A stretch of DNA of 48,072 bases. It comes from Campylobacter sp. Lineage in GTDB: Bacteria > Campylobacterota > Campylobacteria > Campylobacterales > Campylobacteraceae. Location: contig JALFKC010000078.1 in NCBI GenBank assembly GCA_022775765.1, forward strand, positions 1-48,072, in the 5' to 3' direction. Numbering within the stretch: position 1 is the first letter of the stretch; every line of letters starts with the position of its first letter. The translations under genes and the position numbers were made by a program. Under the pieces are notes generated by a model. It was not told the DNA's origin. It ran no database searches and saw only the letters and a list, made by a program, of their open reading frames with translations. This document shows, piece by piece, positions 7,583-15,918 of this stretch.

Positions 7583-8364
7583 AATTTGTTCCTAATTCTT
7601 GTAAATCTAAGCCAAAAGTCAAAAAAACTTTCCGTGCCTAAAATTCCAATGCGTTTGATTTTTAGCCTATCATCATTTTGGCTAAAAACGCCTCTTTGGA
7701 CGATGACGGCGTTTTTAAATCCCGCTTCACTTACTAATTTAACGATATTTCCATCAAATTTCCCATACGGATACGCAAAACTTTCGCAAGCTTTTCCCGT
7801 GATTTTTTCCACTTCTTTTTTTGAGTTTTCTATCTCAAATTTTGAGTTTTCTAGCGAGATTTTAGTTAAATTTAGATGATTTAAAGAGTGTGCACCAAAT
7901 TCTATGATATCCATCATTTGCACGATTTGATCGCTACTAAGCATCGCTGAAATGTGATTTGTGTTAGTTTTTTCCCAGTGATTTTCTTTTTGATTTGGCA
8001 ACAAAAAAATCGTCGCTTTTGCACCAAAGTGCTTTAAAACTGGATAAGCATTAGTAAAATTATCCGCGTATCCATCATCAAAAGTTATGCAAACGGCTTT
8101 TTTAGGCAAATTTACACTCTCTTTTAAAGCACAAATTTCAGTTAGAGTAAAAAATTTATAACCTTTTTTTACCATCCACGCGATTTGTCTTTCAAAATCT
8201 CGTGGCAAAACACGCCATTTATCGAATTTATCACCAAAATGATTTTCGATGCTGTGATACATCAAAACCCGCACATTTGCGTCATTTAAGGGCATTCTCC
8301 ACCAATTATAACGAAGTGAAAACACCACAATCAAAAGTCCCAAAAAAATCCAAACAAAAATCAT
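7579..8364 (-). CDS. Membrane-anchored polysaccharide deacetylase (CE4), copy 1
   Basis: This 261-residue protein has one N-terminal membrane segment (residues 2-18) ending in LRYNWWR, then a NodB-type CE4 domain. Motif 1 is TFDDGY (94-99) with catalytic and metal-binding Asp. Motif 2 is HSLNH (159-163), supplying metal-binding His. Motif 3 is FAYPYGKFD (196-204). CE4 enzymes remove N-acetyl (sometimes formyl) groups from amino sugars. Lying among core-type glycosyltransferases, it probably acts on a lipopolysaccharide or lipid-linked glycan at the membrane face. It is paralogous to the deacetylase at 12386-13207, sharing the anchor and the WWR motif. It overlaps both neighbours by 4 bp. Peptidoglycan is the alternative substrate. 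Confidence 0.87.
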   Translation of the reverse strand: MIFVWIFLGLLIVVFSLRYNWWRMPLNDANVRVLMYHSIENHFGDKFDKWRVLPRDFERQIAWMVKKGYKFFTLTEICALKESVNLPKKAVCITFDDGYADNFTNAYPVLKHFGAKATIFLLPNQKENHWEKTNTNHISAMLSSDQIVQMMDIIEFGAHSLNHLNLTKISLENSKFEIENSKKEVEKITGKACESFAYPYGKFDGNIVKLVSEAGFKNAVIVQRGVFSQNDDRLKIKRIGILGTESFFDFWLRFTRIRNKL

Positions 8365-9377
8365 TTTATCACACTCTCATAAGCTTTTATATATTTTTGT
8401 GCTACATTTTCAATGCTGTATTTTTGGGAGGTTTTTTTGATGTTTTCAAATTTTTTGGCGTAAATTTCGTAGTTTTTATAAATTTCATCGAGCTTTTGAG
8501 TGAGCTTAAAAGCGTCATTTTCTACGATAAAATCATTGACTAAAATCTCTTTATAATTTGCCACATCAAGGGCAAAAACCATCTTGCAATAATAAATTCC
8601 TTCAATCAAAGTTAGCAAAAAGCCTTCAAAGAGCGACGGCAAAAGCTGAATATTTGAGCTAAAAATATAGTCCCACGGATCATTTACATGCCCTACGAGT
8701 TTTACTTTTTCGTTTAAATTTAGCTCATCTATCAAGCTTTTTAGCTTATTTTCATAAACGCCCTGCCCCAAAATATAAAATCTATAATCAAATTTTACGC
8801 CCTTTAGTGCCCTAATTGTAAGTTGCCAATTTTTGTGCTTTTCAAGCCTACCAACACCCACGATATTAAACATTTTTTCATTTAAAATTCTGCTTGGGGT
8901 TTTAAAACTTATTCCGTTTTCAATCAATAAGCTCTCCCTACCATTTGCTAATTTGCAAATTCTTAAGGTTTCAGGTGAAATTCCTACGTAAATATCGGCA
9001 AATTTCATTCTTTTTTTGACAAACCAATTATGTTTTGTAAAAATTAGTGGAATTTTACGCTTTAAAAAAATCTGCATATATTTCATAATCTCTAAAAATT
9101 TTGTATTGTGGCGGTGAATTACATCAGGGGCAATTTTGCAGAGCATTTTTTCAATTTTGTAAAGATAGATTGGATTGCAGTAGCGATATTTTTTGGTGGC
9201 GAAATTTATAAATTTCACTCTTTTATCGACATAATCTTGCACATTTTCGCCATTTTCTCCTACCGCGTTGCAAAACAAAAAAACCTTATTTTCTTTGCAT
9301 ATTTCATTGTATAAATCAAGGCAAACTTTTTCCGTGCCACTAAATTCAGAAAACATTAGAACTTGTAAAATTCTCAT
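8361..9377 (-). CDS. GT4 glycosyltransferase (GT-B fold)
   Basis: This 338-residue enzyme opens with MRILQVLMFSEFSGTEKVCLDL, a glycine-containing acceptor-site loop. It continues with APDVIHRHNTKFLEI and has a C-terminal Rossmann domain with GVGRLEKHKN, FYILGQG and the EX7E motif EGFLLTLIEG that holds the nucleotide sugar. No signal peptide or membrane segment is visible, so it should act in the cytoplasm on a lipid-linked or lipid A-core acceptor. It is a close relative of the next gene upstream (9374-10366): both start with the M(R/K)ILQ..GTEKVC pattern, which indicates local duplication. Overlaps of 4 bp on both sides imply coupled translation. Donor and linkage are unknown. Confidence 0.87.
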   Translation of the reverse strand: MRILQVLMFSEFSGTEKVCLDLYNEICKENKVFLFCNAVGENGENVQDYVDKRVKFINFATKKYRYCNPIYLYKIEKMLCKIAPDVIHRHNTKFLEIMKYMQIFLKRKIPLIFTKHNWFVKKRMKFADIYVGISPETLRICKLANGRESLLIENGISFKTPSRILNEKMFNIVGVGRLEKHKNWQLTIRALKGVKFDYRFYILGQGVYENKLKSLIDELNLNEKVKLVGHVNDPWDYIFSSNIQLLPSLFEGFLLTLIEGIYYCKMVFALDVANYKEILVNDFIVENDAFKLTQKLDEIYKNYEIYAKKFENIKKTSQKYSIENVAQKYIKAYESVIK

Positions 9378-10366
9378 TTTTTATTCACCACAATTTCATA
9401 AGCTTTGATATATTTTTGTGCCATTTTTTCGATGCTAAATTCTGCACTCCAATTTTGCTTTACTTTTGCGAAAATTTTAGTAAATTTTTTATGATTTTCA
9501 TAAATTTCATTTAGCTTTTCGCTTAAAATTTCTACTTTTCTATCAAAAACCAAATCGTTTCCCAAAATATCTTTATGATTTGAAACATTAGAGGCTATCA
9601 AAGTTTTTGCGTAAAAAATAGCTTCTATAAGCGAAATAGAAAGCCCTTCAGTTTCTGAAGCAATGACTTGCAAATCGCAACTATAAACATAATCCGCCAC
9701 ATTATCGACAAATCCAGCGAGATTAACTTTATCAGCGATATTTAGTTTTTGTGACAAATTTTTTAGATTTTCTTTTTCATTGCCTTCGCCAAGAATGATA
9801 AGCTCAAAATCAAAATTAACTCGTGATAATGCCTCTATTAGCAAATCCCAGCCTTTAACTGGTGCCAATCTGCCAACGCCTAGAATTGTAAATTTCTCTT
9901 TTTTTATTAATTTTGGCTCTTTTTTTATCGCACCATTTGTTATTAGGATGTTTTTTTTAGCATTCATATAATCCATCGTTTCTGGCGAAACAGCTACGCT
10001 AATATCAGCTAGTTTAAATTTAGTTTTTAGCTCCGGATTGTGGAGAGTAGCTAGAATTTTGATTTTATTTTTTAAAAATAGTTGCATATAACTCATTATT
10101 TCTAACTCTTTTGCATTGTGGCAGTGGATTATATCTGGTGCAATTTTTTCTACCAATTTTGCAGTTTTGTATAAAAAAAGCGGATTAAATCTGTTTTTAT
10201 TAAAATCAAATTGTAGAAATTTCACTCCGTCGCTTAAATATTGCGTTATATCTTTGTTTGAAAGCAAAATTACTTTGTGATTTTTACTCATTTCATTACA
10301 TAAATCAACGCAAACTTTTTCAGTTCCAGCAAATTGAGTCCAATGCAAAGTTTGCAAAATTTTCAT
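9374..10366 (-). CDS. GT4 glycosyltransferase, paralogue of its neighbour
   Basis: This 330-residue GT-B enzyme starts MKILQTLHWTQFAGTEKVCVDL. It has IAPDIIHCHNAKELEIM, then GVGRLAPVKGWDLLIEAL and ELIILGEGNEKENLK in the nucleotide-binding domain. The EX7E motif is EGLSISLIEA. It resembles the gene at 8361-9377 along its whole length, so the two probably arose by tandem duplication and now add successive sugars. The C-terminal tails (MAQKYIKAYE / VAQKYIKAYE) are nearly the same. It has no membrane segment and overlaps the genes on both sides by 4 bp. Substrate is unknown. Confidence 0.87.
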   Translation of the reverse strand: MKILQTLHWTQFAGTEKVCVDLCNEMSKNHKVILLSNKDITQYLSDGVKFLQFDFNKNRFNPLFLYKTAKLVEKIAPDIIHCHNAKELEIMSYMQLFLKNKIKILATLHNPELKTKFKLADISVAVSPETMDYMNAKKNILITNGAIKKEPKLIKKEKFTILGVGRLAPVKGWDLLIEALSRVNFDFELIILGEGNEKENLKNLSQKLNIADKVNLAGFVDNVADYVYSCDLQVIASETEGLSISLIEAIFYAKTLIASNVSNHKDILGNDLVFDRKVEILSEKLNEIYENHKKFTKIFAKVKQNWSAEFSIEKMAQKYIKAYEIVVNKK

Positions 10367-11421
10367 AAATTTTCTCCATTTTTATAGATAAATTCGCTCC
10401 ATTCATAATTTTCACTTAAATTTTCATTAAATAAAATTTCCATCATAAATTTACTCACACGCTTTGCATTTGTCATCTCGTAAGCTTTTTTTTGTCCGTT
10501 TTTAGCGATAATTTTAAATTTATCATTTGCTAAATACTCTTTTATTTTTACCGCACAATCATCGAAATTCTTAAAATAAACAATTTCATCGTTTGCTTTA
10601 AAAAGCTTATCAAAGCCCTTTATCTCAGGCGAAAAAGTGCAAGTCGCACAGCCTAAAAATTGTGCCATTCTATCACTCGCACCAAGCAATTTATTTGATT
10701 TTTCGCAATCCAATTCATCGTCGCGGTTAAAATTTATGGCGATTTTGCTCTCATTTATCGCCTTAAAAAAGTCAAATCCAAAAATCGGCTCATTCCCAAG
10801 ACTTGCGTAAATTTTATGTTTTATGCTATTTTTTTTGCAAAATTCATCTAGCAAAAGTGCGAATTTATGGCGGTTGTCTTCTTTATAATCTCTTGCAATG
10901 TAAATTATATCGTTCGACTTTTCAAGCCCCAAATCGCACTCAAAAGCTGGATCTGAAATGTTTGGAAAAAACGCAAAAGTCGCATTTTTATATTTTGTAG
11001 AAAATTCTTTTAGCCTTAGTGCATTTGCGTAAAAAAATGCGTCGATGATATTAAATTTCTCAAAAAACTCCGGCTTTTCTTCTAAATGATCGACATACCA
11101 CATTGCGATTTTGATATTTGGAAGTGCTTTTTTTATCGCTAAAAGCGTCTCATTTACGATTCTTTCGGCTTTTGTGATAAGCAAAACATCAGCGTTTAAA
11201 TTTTTGCAAATATTAATGAGTTTTTCATTCATTTTTTTAAGACCGCTATTTTTTATGCCAAATTTTCTTAAATTTCTCTCCTGATCGCGGTAGCTAAAAT
11301 CATAAACAAAATGCCCATTTTGATGAAGTCCGTGCGAAATTTTTCTATCTGGATCATAATAGCATTTAGCATCTACTTTTTCATTAAAAGTACAACAATG
11401 CACTATTCTTAATGATTTCAT
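10363..11421 (-). CDS. CgeB-type glycosyltransferase (GT1-like)
   Basis: This 352-residue protein does not show the GT4 EX7E motif in its usual setting. It has the pattern of CgeB-like glycosyltransferases: an N-terminal domain with LNADVLLITKAERI and IAMWYVDHLEEKPEFF, then NDIIYIARDYKEDNRH. The C-terminal block is ESKIAINFNRDDELDCEKSNKLLGASDRMAQFLGC with TFSPEIKGFDKLF and DEIVYFKNFDDCAVKIKEYL, the region that binds the sugar nucleotide in this group. It is cytoplasmic by appearance. The gene overlaps both neighbours by 4 bp in the glycan operon. Donor sugar is unknown; the family call rests on recalled motif patterns. Confidence 0.72.
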   Translation of the reverse strand: MKSLRIVHCCTFNEKVDAKCYYDPDRKISHGLHQNGHFVYDFSYRDQERNLRKFGIKNSGLKKMNEKLINICKNLNADVLLITKAERIVNETLLAIKKALPNIKIAMWYVDHLEEKPEFFEKFNIIDAFFYANALRLKEFSTKYKNATFAFFPNISDPAFECDLGLEKSNDIIYIARDYKEDNRHKFALLLDEFCKKNSIKHKIYASLGNEPIFGFDFFKAINESKIAINFNRDDELDCEKSNKLLGASDRMAQFLGCATCTFSPEIKGFDKLFKANDEIVYFKNFDDCAVKIKEYLANDKFKIIAKNGQKKAYEMTNAKRVSKFMMEILFNENLSENYEWSEFIYKNGENL

Positions 11422-12389
11422 AATACAATCCTTTTGTAATATTTTTTAATTTTATCGATGTAATTTTCAAAACTAAATTTTTTTATATTTTCTTTTTTTA
11501 TTTTTAAAAAACTTTGATGAAATTTTGCGTAGTTAAGATAAATTTCGCTAATTTTTTTAGATAAATCCGTGTATATAAATTTTTCGCCCAAAATTTCCAC
11601 ACTATCTCCAATATCGCCAGAAATCATCACATTAGAGTAAAAAATTCCTTCAATCAAAACAATTCCAAGACCTTCTTTTTTTGAGCTAATGACTTGCAAA
11701 TGCGAATTTGCTAAAATTTCAGCTACATTTTCCTTAAATCCAAGCAAAAAAACTCTATTTTGCAAATTTAGCGAATTTATTAAATTTTGCAGATTTTCTT
11801 TTTCATCTCCATCGCCGATAATTTGAAGTTTAAAATTAAAATTTAGTGTGGAAACCGCATTTATAAGTGCGTCAAAACCTTTAATCGCATCAAGCCTTCC
11901 GACGGCTGAAATGGTGAAAATTTCAGGCATTTTTGGCGTTAAATTTTTAGCTTTTATGCCAAAATAAATAATTTCGCTTTTGTGATTTATCGTTTTTGCG
12001 ACCGCTTTTGAAACGGCAATGACATTTTTAGTACGGTTAAAAATTTTACCTTTTCTATCGTTGTGCTTTGTGGCAACAATATGAAATTTCAAAAATTTAC
12101 TCAAAACAAAGCCCACTTGCGTAGCTTTTGCGGCGTGAGTGTGCAAAATTTCTGGCTTAAACTTACGCAAAATTTTAGCAATCTCTAAATATAAAAAAAT
12201 GTTGTATCGTTTGTCAAAACTTCGGTATTCGTGGATTTTAACAGCTTTTGAGATTTTATCTTTAAACTCGCAATTTTTTGGGACAATTAATAAAATTTCG
12301 TCCGTTTTGCAAAGTTCGTTAATCGTTTCGCTGATGATTTTTTCAACCCCACCAAACTTTGCTGAGCACGAAAAATAGGCAATTTTCAT
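11418..12389 (-). CDS. GT4 glycosyltransferase
   Basis: This 323-residue GT-B enzyme begins MKIAYFSCSAKFGGVEKIIS, the glycine loop of the acceptor domain. It has FKPEILHTHAAKATQVGFVL, then SAVGRLDAIKGFDALINAV, LQIIGDGDEKENLQ and the EX7E motif EGLGIVLIEG. It is similar in plan to, but more distant from, the two GT4 genes downstream. It follows the second deacetylase with a 4-bp overlap. There is no signal peptide or membrane segment. It probably builds the same core or O-chain as its operon partners; the sugar is unknown. Confidence 0.87.
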   Translation of the reverse strand: MKIAYFSCSAKFGGVEKIISETINELCKTDEILLIVPKNCEFKDKISKAVKIHEYRSFDKRYNIFLYLEIAKILRKFKPEILHTHAAKATQVGFVLSKFLKFHIVATKHNDRKGKIFNRTKNVIAVSKAVAKTINHKSEIIYFGIKAKNLTPKMPEIFTISAVGRLDAIKGFDALINAVSTLNFNFKLQIIGDGDEKENLQNLINSLNLQNRVFLLGFKENVAEILANSHLQVISSKKEGLGIVLIEGIFYSNVMISGDIGDSVEILGEKFIYTDLSKKISEIYLNYAKFHQSFLKIKKENIKKFSFENYIDKIKKYYKRIVL

Positions 12390-13207
12390 CGTACGCGTCC
12401 ATTTTTCATCTTTAAAATAAATGCTAGTAACCCTTGCTTACCGCTTATCATAATGCGCGGAATTTCGTTATTTTGATAAATTTCTTTTCTAAAAACATCG
12501 TTTTTGGTAGTTACACTTGCTGCGTAATTTTGCCCCGCGATTTTTAAGCTTTCATCGTCAAAATACCCAAATGGATAGGCTAATGAGTTGCATTTTATGC
12601 CAAAAATTTTTTCAATTTCAGCTTTAGAATTTATTATTTCACGCGATTTTTTACCACTACTTAAAGACGGCAAATTTGCGTGATTTAGCGTGTGTGAGCC
12701 AATCTCAATAAGCCTACTTTCAAGCATTTCGCGAATTTCTTCATTGCTTAGCATTTTTTCAGCATTTAATTCCGCACTTTTTTGTTTTAAATCTTTATCT
12801 GTCGCCCAGTCATTATTAAAGCGGTTTAAAACGATAAAAATCGTAGCCTTAAAATTGTATTTTTTTAGAATTTTAAAAGCGTTTGTGAAATTATCTTTAT
12901 ACCCATCATCAAAGGTGATGACGACCGATTTTGGCGGGATCTCTTTTAAATTTACAAGTTCATTAAGCGTAAAACTTTTAAAGTTATTTTTGCTAAGCCA
13001 CGCAATTTGTGCCTCAAAAATTCCTGGTTTTACTCTTAAGCGATTAAACTTGCTTTTATTTTTTGGCAGATGATCTGAAATCATATGATACATCAAAACA
13101 CGCGGATATTTGTAACTCACACTACTTCGCCACCACGCAAAACGGATAGAAAAGATTATAAAACCGCAAAAAATTAAAAAGCTAAAAATCCACAAAAATG
13201 CACTCAA
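12386..13207 (-). CDS. Membrane-anchored polysaccharide deacetylase (CE4), copy 2
   Basis: This 273-residue protein has an N-terminal anchor (residues 4-22) ending in IRFAWWR, then a CE4 domain: RVLMYHMISDH (36-46), TFDDGY (98-103), HTLNH (172-176) and LAYPFGYFDD (209-218). The metal-binding Asp and His residues are all present. It shares anchor, WWR motif and domain order with the deacetylase at 7579-8364, with the glycosyltransferases lying between them. Two kept copies suggest two different acetamido sugars or positions in one glycan. It overlaps the ligase-like gene upstream and the GT4 gene downstream by 4 bp each. A role on peptidoglycan cannot be excluded. Confidence 0.87.
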   Translation of the reverse strand: MSAFLWIFSFLIFCGFIIFSIRFAWWRSSVSYKYPRVLMYHMISDHLPKNKSKFNRLRVKPGIFEAQIAWLSKNNFKSFTLNELVNLKEIPPKSVVITFDDGYKDNFTNAFKILKKYNFKATIFIVLNRFNNDWATDKDLKQKSAELNAEKMLSNEEIREMLESRLIEIGSHTLNHANLPSLSSGKKSREIINSKAEIEKIFGIKCNSLAYPFGYFDDESLKIAGQNYAASVTTKNDVFRKEIYQNNEIPRIMISGKQGLLAFILKMKNGRVR

Positions 13208-14388
13208 ATTTTGCTCCGATTTTTAAAATTTTCACTATAAACGAAAAACAAAAATATCGTAATATAGCTAAAAAGCTCTTTTGAATCAAAAACACTAAAA
13301 TCAAACTGCGTAATAATCACAAAATAGGCAAGTAGCGAAAAATAGATAAAATTTTTGCTTTTAAAAATATCAAATCCAACTTTCAAAACTGCTAAAATCC
13401 ATGCACAAAGCCCAAAAATGCCAGTAAAAAGTAGAATTTCAATCGTTGAATTATGAACTCCAGTATGAATGGCGATATATTCGTTTTTTGGAAGTGCTTT
13501 CCAAACGCCAACACCGTATCCAAATAGCGGATTTTGAGATATCATAGAAAGCCCATATTTCCAAAGCTCAGCTCTATAGCTTGAATGCCCTTGAAGTAGT
13601 TGATTTAACCTGAAATGAAAGCTATCCACACACAAAAACAGAGTTATTAAAATTAGCACAAAAATTCCAAAAGCTATAAATATTTTTTTGTCAAGTTTTT
13701 TAAAATTTAATAATAAAAAAATACCAACCGCGACTGCACTTGCAACCCAGCCAGAACGCGAAAATGAAAAAATCATACAAAAGCCATAAATTGCAATCAA
13801 AATCAAAGCAAGTATGAAATTTTTACGAAACAAAAATAGCGAAAAAACCACACTCGCACTCATAATCAAGCCCATTGCATTGCGGTTATTAAGTGTGCCT
13901 TTTAAGCCAATATCGTTGCTTGCAGGGTTATTAAATAAAATATTTGGATTTAAAATACCACTAATTATCCCGCTTAACGCTAAAATCATTGTTCCAAATA
14001 AAAGCCAATAAAGCAGATTTTTTTTCTCAAAAAATCCAAGTGCATAAAAATACGCTAAAGCTATGAAAACGACTATATATCTTAGAACAAACATCGTGAT
14101 ATGGTGCCAAGATTTTTTGCCCAAAAGCTCTAAATTTAGCAAATTAGCAATCACCATACTAAAAATTATGAGAAAAACAAATGCACTAAGCAATCTCATC
14201 TGATTAAAATTTCGTGCTGTGATAGCGAAATTTTTGCTAATCAAAAGATGCGAAATAAAAAATAAAATAATCAAAATCGTTGAGATTTGATAAACTGCAT
14301 TTTTAAAAGGAATTGAAATTACCCATATAAATAGTATAAAATTAAATGCGAGTTTTATCTTGTCATATTCCTTTAGTCTTGCTAACAT
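13204..14388 (-). CDS. O-antigen ligase/polymerase family protein (WaaL-like)
   Basis: This 394-residue protein is almost wholly membrane-embedded (about 11-12 hydrophobic segments). Its large periplasmic loop reads NPLFGYGVGVWKALPKNE then HTGVHNSTIEILLFTG, with His312 in the HxxxHN-type motif of the Wzy_C/WaaL family. WaaL joins undecaprenyl-linked O-chain to lipid A-core in the periplasm. Wzy polymerases share the fold, so ligase versus polymerase is not settled here. Its setting among core glycosyltransferases, and a separate Wzy-like gene at 41064, favour ligase. It is the first gene of the long minus-strand operon. ATG at 14386-14388 follows AAGGAAAA, and a TATAAT box lies 36 bases upstream. 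Confidence 0.78.
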   Translation of the reverse strand: MLARLKEYDKIKLAFNFILFIWVISIPFKNAVYQISTILIILFFISHLLISKNFAITARNFNQMRLLSAFVFLIIFSMVIANLLNLELLGKKSWHHITMFVLRYIVVFIALAYFYALGFFEKKNLLYWLLFGTMILALSGIISGILNPNILFNNPASNDIGLKGTLNNRNAMGLIMSASVVFSLFLFRKNFILALILIAIYGFCMIFSFSRSGWVASAVAVGIFLLLNFKKLDKKIFIAFGIFVLILITLFLCVDSFHFRLNQLLQGHSSYRAELWKYGLSMISQNPLFGYGVGVWKALPKNEYIAIHTGVHNSTIEILLFTGIFGLCAWILAVLKVGFDIFKSKNFIYFSLLAYFVIITQFDFSVFDSKELFSYITIFLFFVYSENFKNRSKI

Positions 14389-14424
14389 ACTAGTTTTCCT
14401 TATTTATAATTTTGATTAGGGTTG

Positions 14425-14430
14425 ATTATA
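14425..14430 (-). promoter_or_regulatory. -10 box of the glycan operon
   Basis: TATAAT on the minus strand, 36 bases before the start of the ligase-like gene and followed by an AAGGAAAA ribosome site. As is usual in Campylobacter, no good -35 box is seen. Confidence 0.6.
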
Positions 14431-14484
14431 TTAAAATCTTGCTTAATATCCATTCAAAACTTAGCTTAAATTTGAAAATTTATG

Positions 14485-14490
14485 TATAAT
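14485..14490 (+). promoter_or_regulatory. -10 box of the O-acetylation operon
   Basis: TATAAT with TATG just before it, 33-42 bases ahead of the possible starts of the MBOAT gene. It is divergent from the glycan operon promoter in the same 135-bp gap. Confidence 0.6.
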
Positions 14491-14523
14491 TTGAACTCTG
14501 ATTAAAATTTACAAAGATAAAAG

Positions 14524-15918
14524 GTGGGTTTTTTGAGTCTATTTTCTGCAAATTTTGTGCTTTTGTTTATGTTGTTTTTAACGCTTTACCGCGTAACTTT
14601 GGGCATAAAATGGCTAAATTTGCTTATACTTTTTGGATTTAATTGTTTAGTTTTATACTCGTTTAGTCCAGTATTTTTGATGATAAATTTATGCTTTGGC
14701 TTGAGTGTTTTTGTCTTTGGACGGCTGATAAATTTACTAAAAAGCAGGTTTTTACTAATTTTAGGGCTGTTTTTGGTGGTGATAAATTTATGTTTTTTTA
14801 AATATTATGACTTTTTGAAGGTAAATTTCATCTCGGTTTTTGAATTTTTAGAATTTAATGGGCTAAGTAGCGAGATACTATTTCCTATTGGAATTTCATT
14901 TTATTCGTTCGCAGGAATTACCTATTTGGTTAGTTCTTACAGGGATAAAATCAAGCCAAATTTATTTAAAACTTTGATATATTTTTCATTTTTTGCCACT
15001 TTGATCTCTGGACCGATTTTTAGGTCTAAGGCGTTTTTTGAGGCTCTTGAAAATAGAGCTTTTAGTCTCAAAATCAGCGAAAAACAAAAATCATTTATGG
15101 TTTTAATTTTTGCTCTTATTAGCCTTGCTATTATCAAAAAACTTCTCTTGGCAAACACCCTAAATAACGCAATAATGCCTCTATTTTCTAGCTCAGCTGA
15201 TTATCAAGTAGGTGAGCTTATTTTGGGGCTTTTAGGATATAGTTTTTTACTATATTTTGACTTTAGTGGATATGTAAATTTAGTTCAAGCCTTTGGACTT
15301 TTAATAGGCATAAAGTTGCCTGAAAATTTCAATAAACCTTTTATGGCTAAAAATCTCAAAGAGTTTTGGGGCAGGTGGCATATCTCGCTCTCAACATTTA
15401 TCAAAGATTACATCTACATTCCACTTGGTGGCAATAGGTGCGGAATTTTAGTGCAAAATTTCAATGTCATAATTGCGTTTTTTATCTCAGGAATCTGGCA
15501 CGGCAATACCTTAAGCTTCGCATTTTGGGGGCTAATGCACGCATTTGGGGTTGTATTTTTAAATCTTACAAAGCGGTTTGATATCCTTAAGTTTGACTAT
15601 CTTAAAATAGTTGCGACATTTTTGTTTGTGAGTTTTGCGTGGGTATTTTTTGCTAGTAAAAGCACTGGGGGTAGCTTTTTGTATCTGCATTTTATGCTTA
15701 CAAAACCGCTTGAATTTAATATTTGCGAGTTATTTTGGTTAGTAGCAATTTTGCTATTTTTATATATTTATCCTAAAATCAACGCACTTTTAATCTTACA
15801 AAAATTTTATCATAAAATACCAGTAATCTTGTATCCATTTGTCTTTGCTGTCTTTTTAGTGGGGATTTATATTTTGATGCCAAGTGGAATGCCAAATTTT
15901 ATCTATCAGGATTTTTGA
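14524..15918 (+). CDS. patA: MBOAT O-acyltransferase, PatA/AlgI-like
   Basis: This protein of up to 464 residues is an integral membrane acyltransferase with about ten hydrophobic segments. It carries the MBOAT block FWGRWHISLSTFIKDYIYIPLGG (about 281-303) and the catalytic motif ISGIWHG with His326, then LMHA with His339. MBOAT proteins pass acetyl groups across the membrane. With the SGNH protein encoded next they form a PatA/PatB-type pair that O-acetylates peptidoglycan, as described in Campylobacter; an AlgI/AlgJ-like role on a surface glycan is the alternative. Start is uncertain: GTG 14524 has no clear ribosome site, while TTG 14533 follows AAAGG at good spacing. The stop overlaps the next start (TGATG). 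Confidence 0.82.
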   Translation: MGFLSLFSANFVLLFMLFLTLYRVTLGIKWLNLLILFGFNCLVLYSFSPVFLMINLCFGLSVFVFGRLINLLKSRFLLILGLFLVVINLCFFKYYDFLKVNFISVFEFLEFNGLSSEILFPIGISFYSFAGITYLVSSYRDKIKPNLFKTLIYFSFFATLISGPIFRSKAFFEALENRAFSLKISEKQKSFMVLIFALISLAIIKKLLLANTLNNAIMPLFSSSADYQVGELILGLLGYSFLLYFDFSGYVNLVQAFGLLIGIKLPENFNKPFMAKNLKEFWGRWHISLSTFIKDYIYIPLGGNRCGILVQNFNVIIAFFISGIWHGNTLSFAFWGLMHAFGVVFLNLTKRFDILKFDYLKIVATFLFVSFAWVFFASKSTGGSFLYLHFMLTKPLEFNICELFWLVAILLFLYIYPKINALLILQKFYHKIPVILYPFVFAVFLVGIYILMPSGMPNFIYQDF

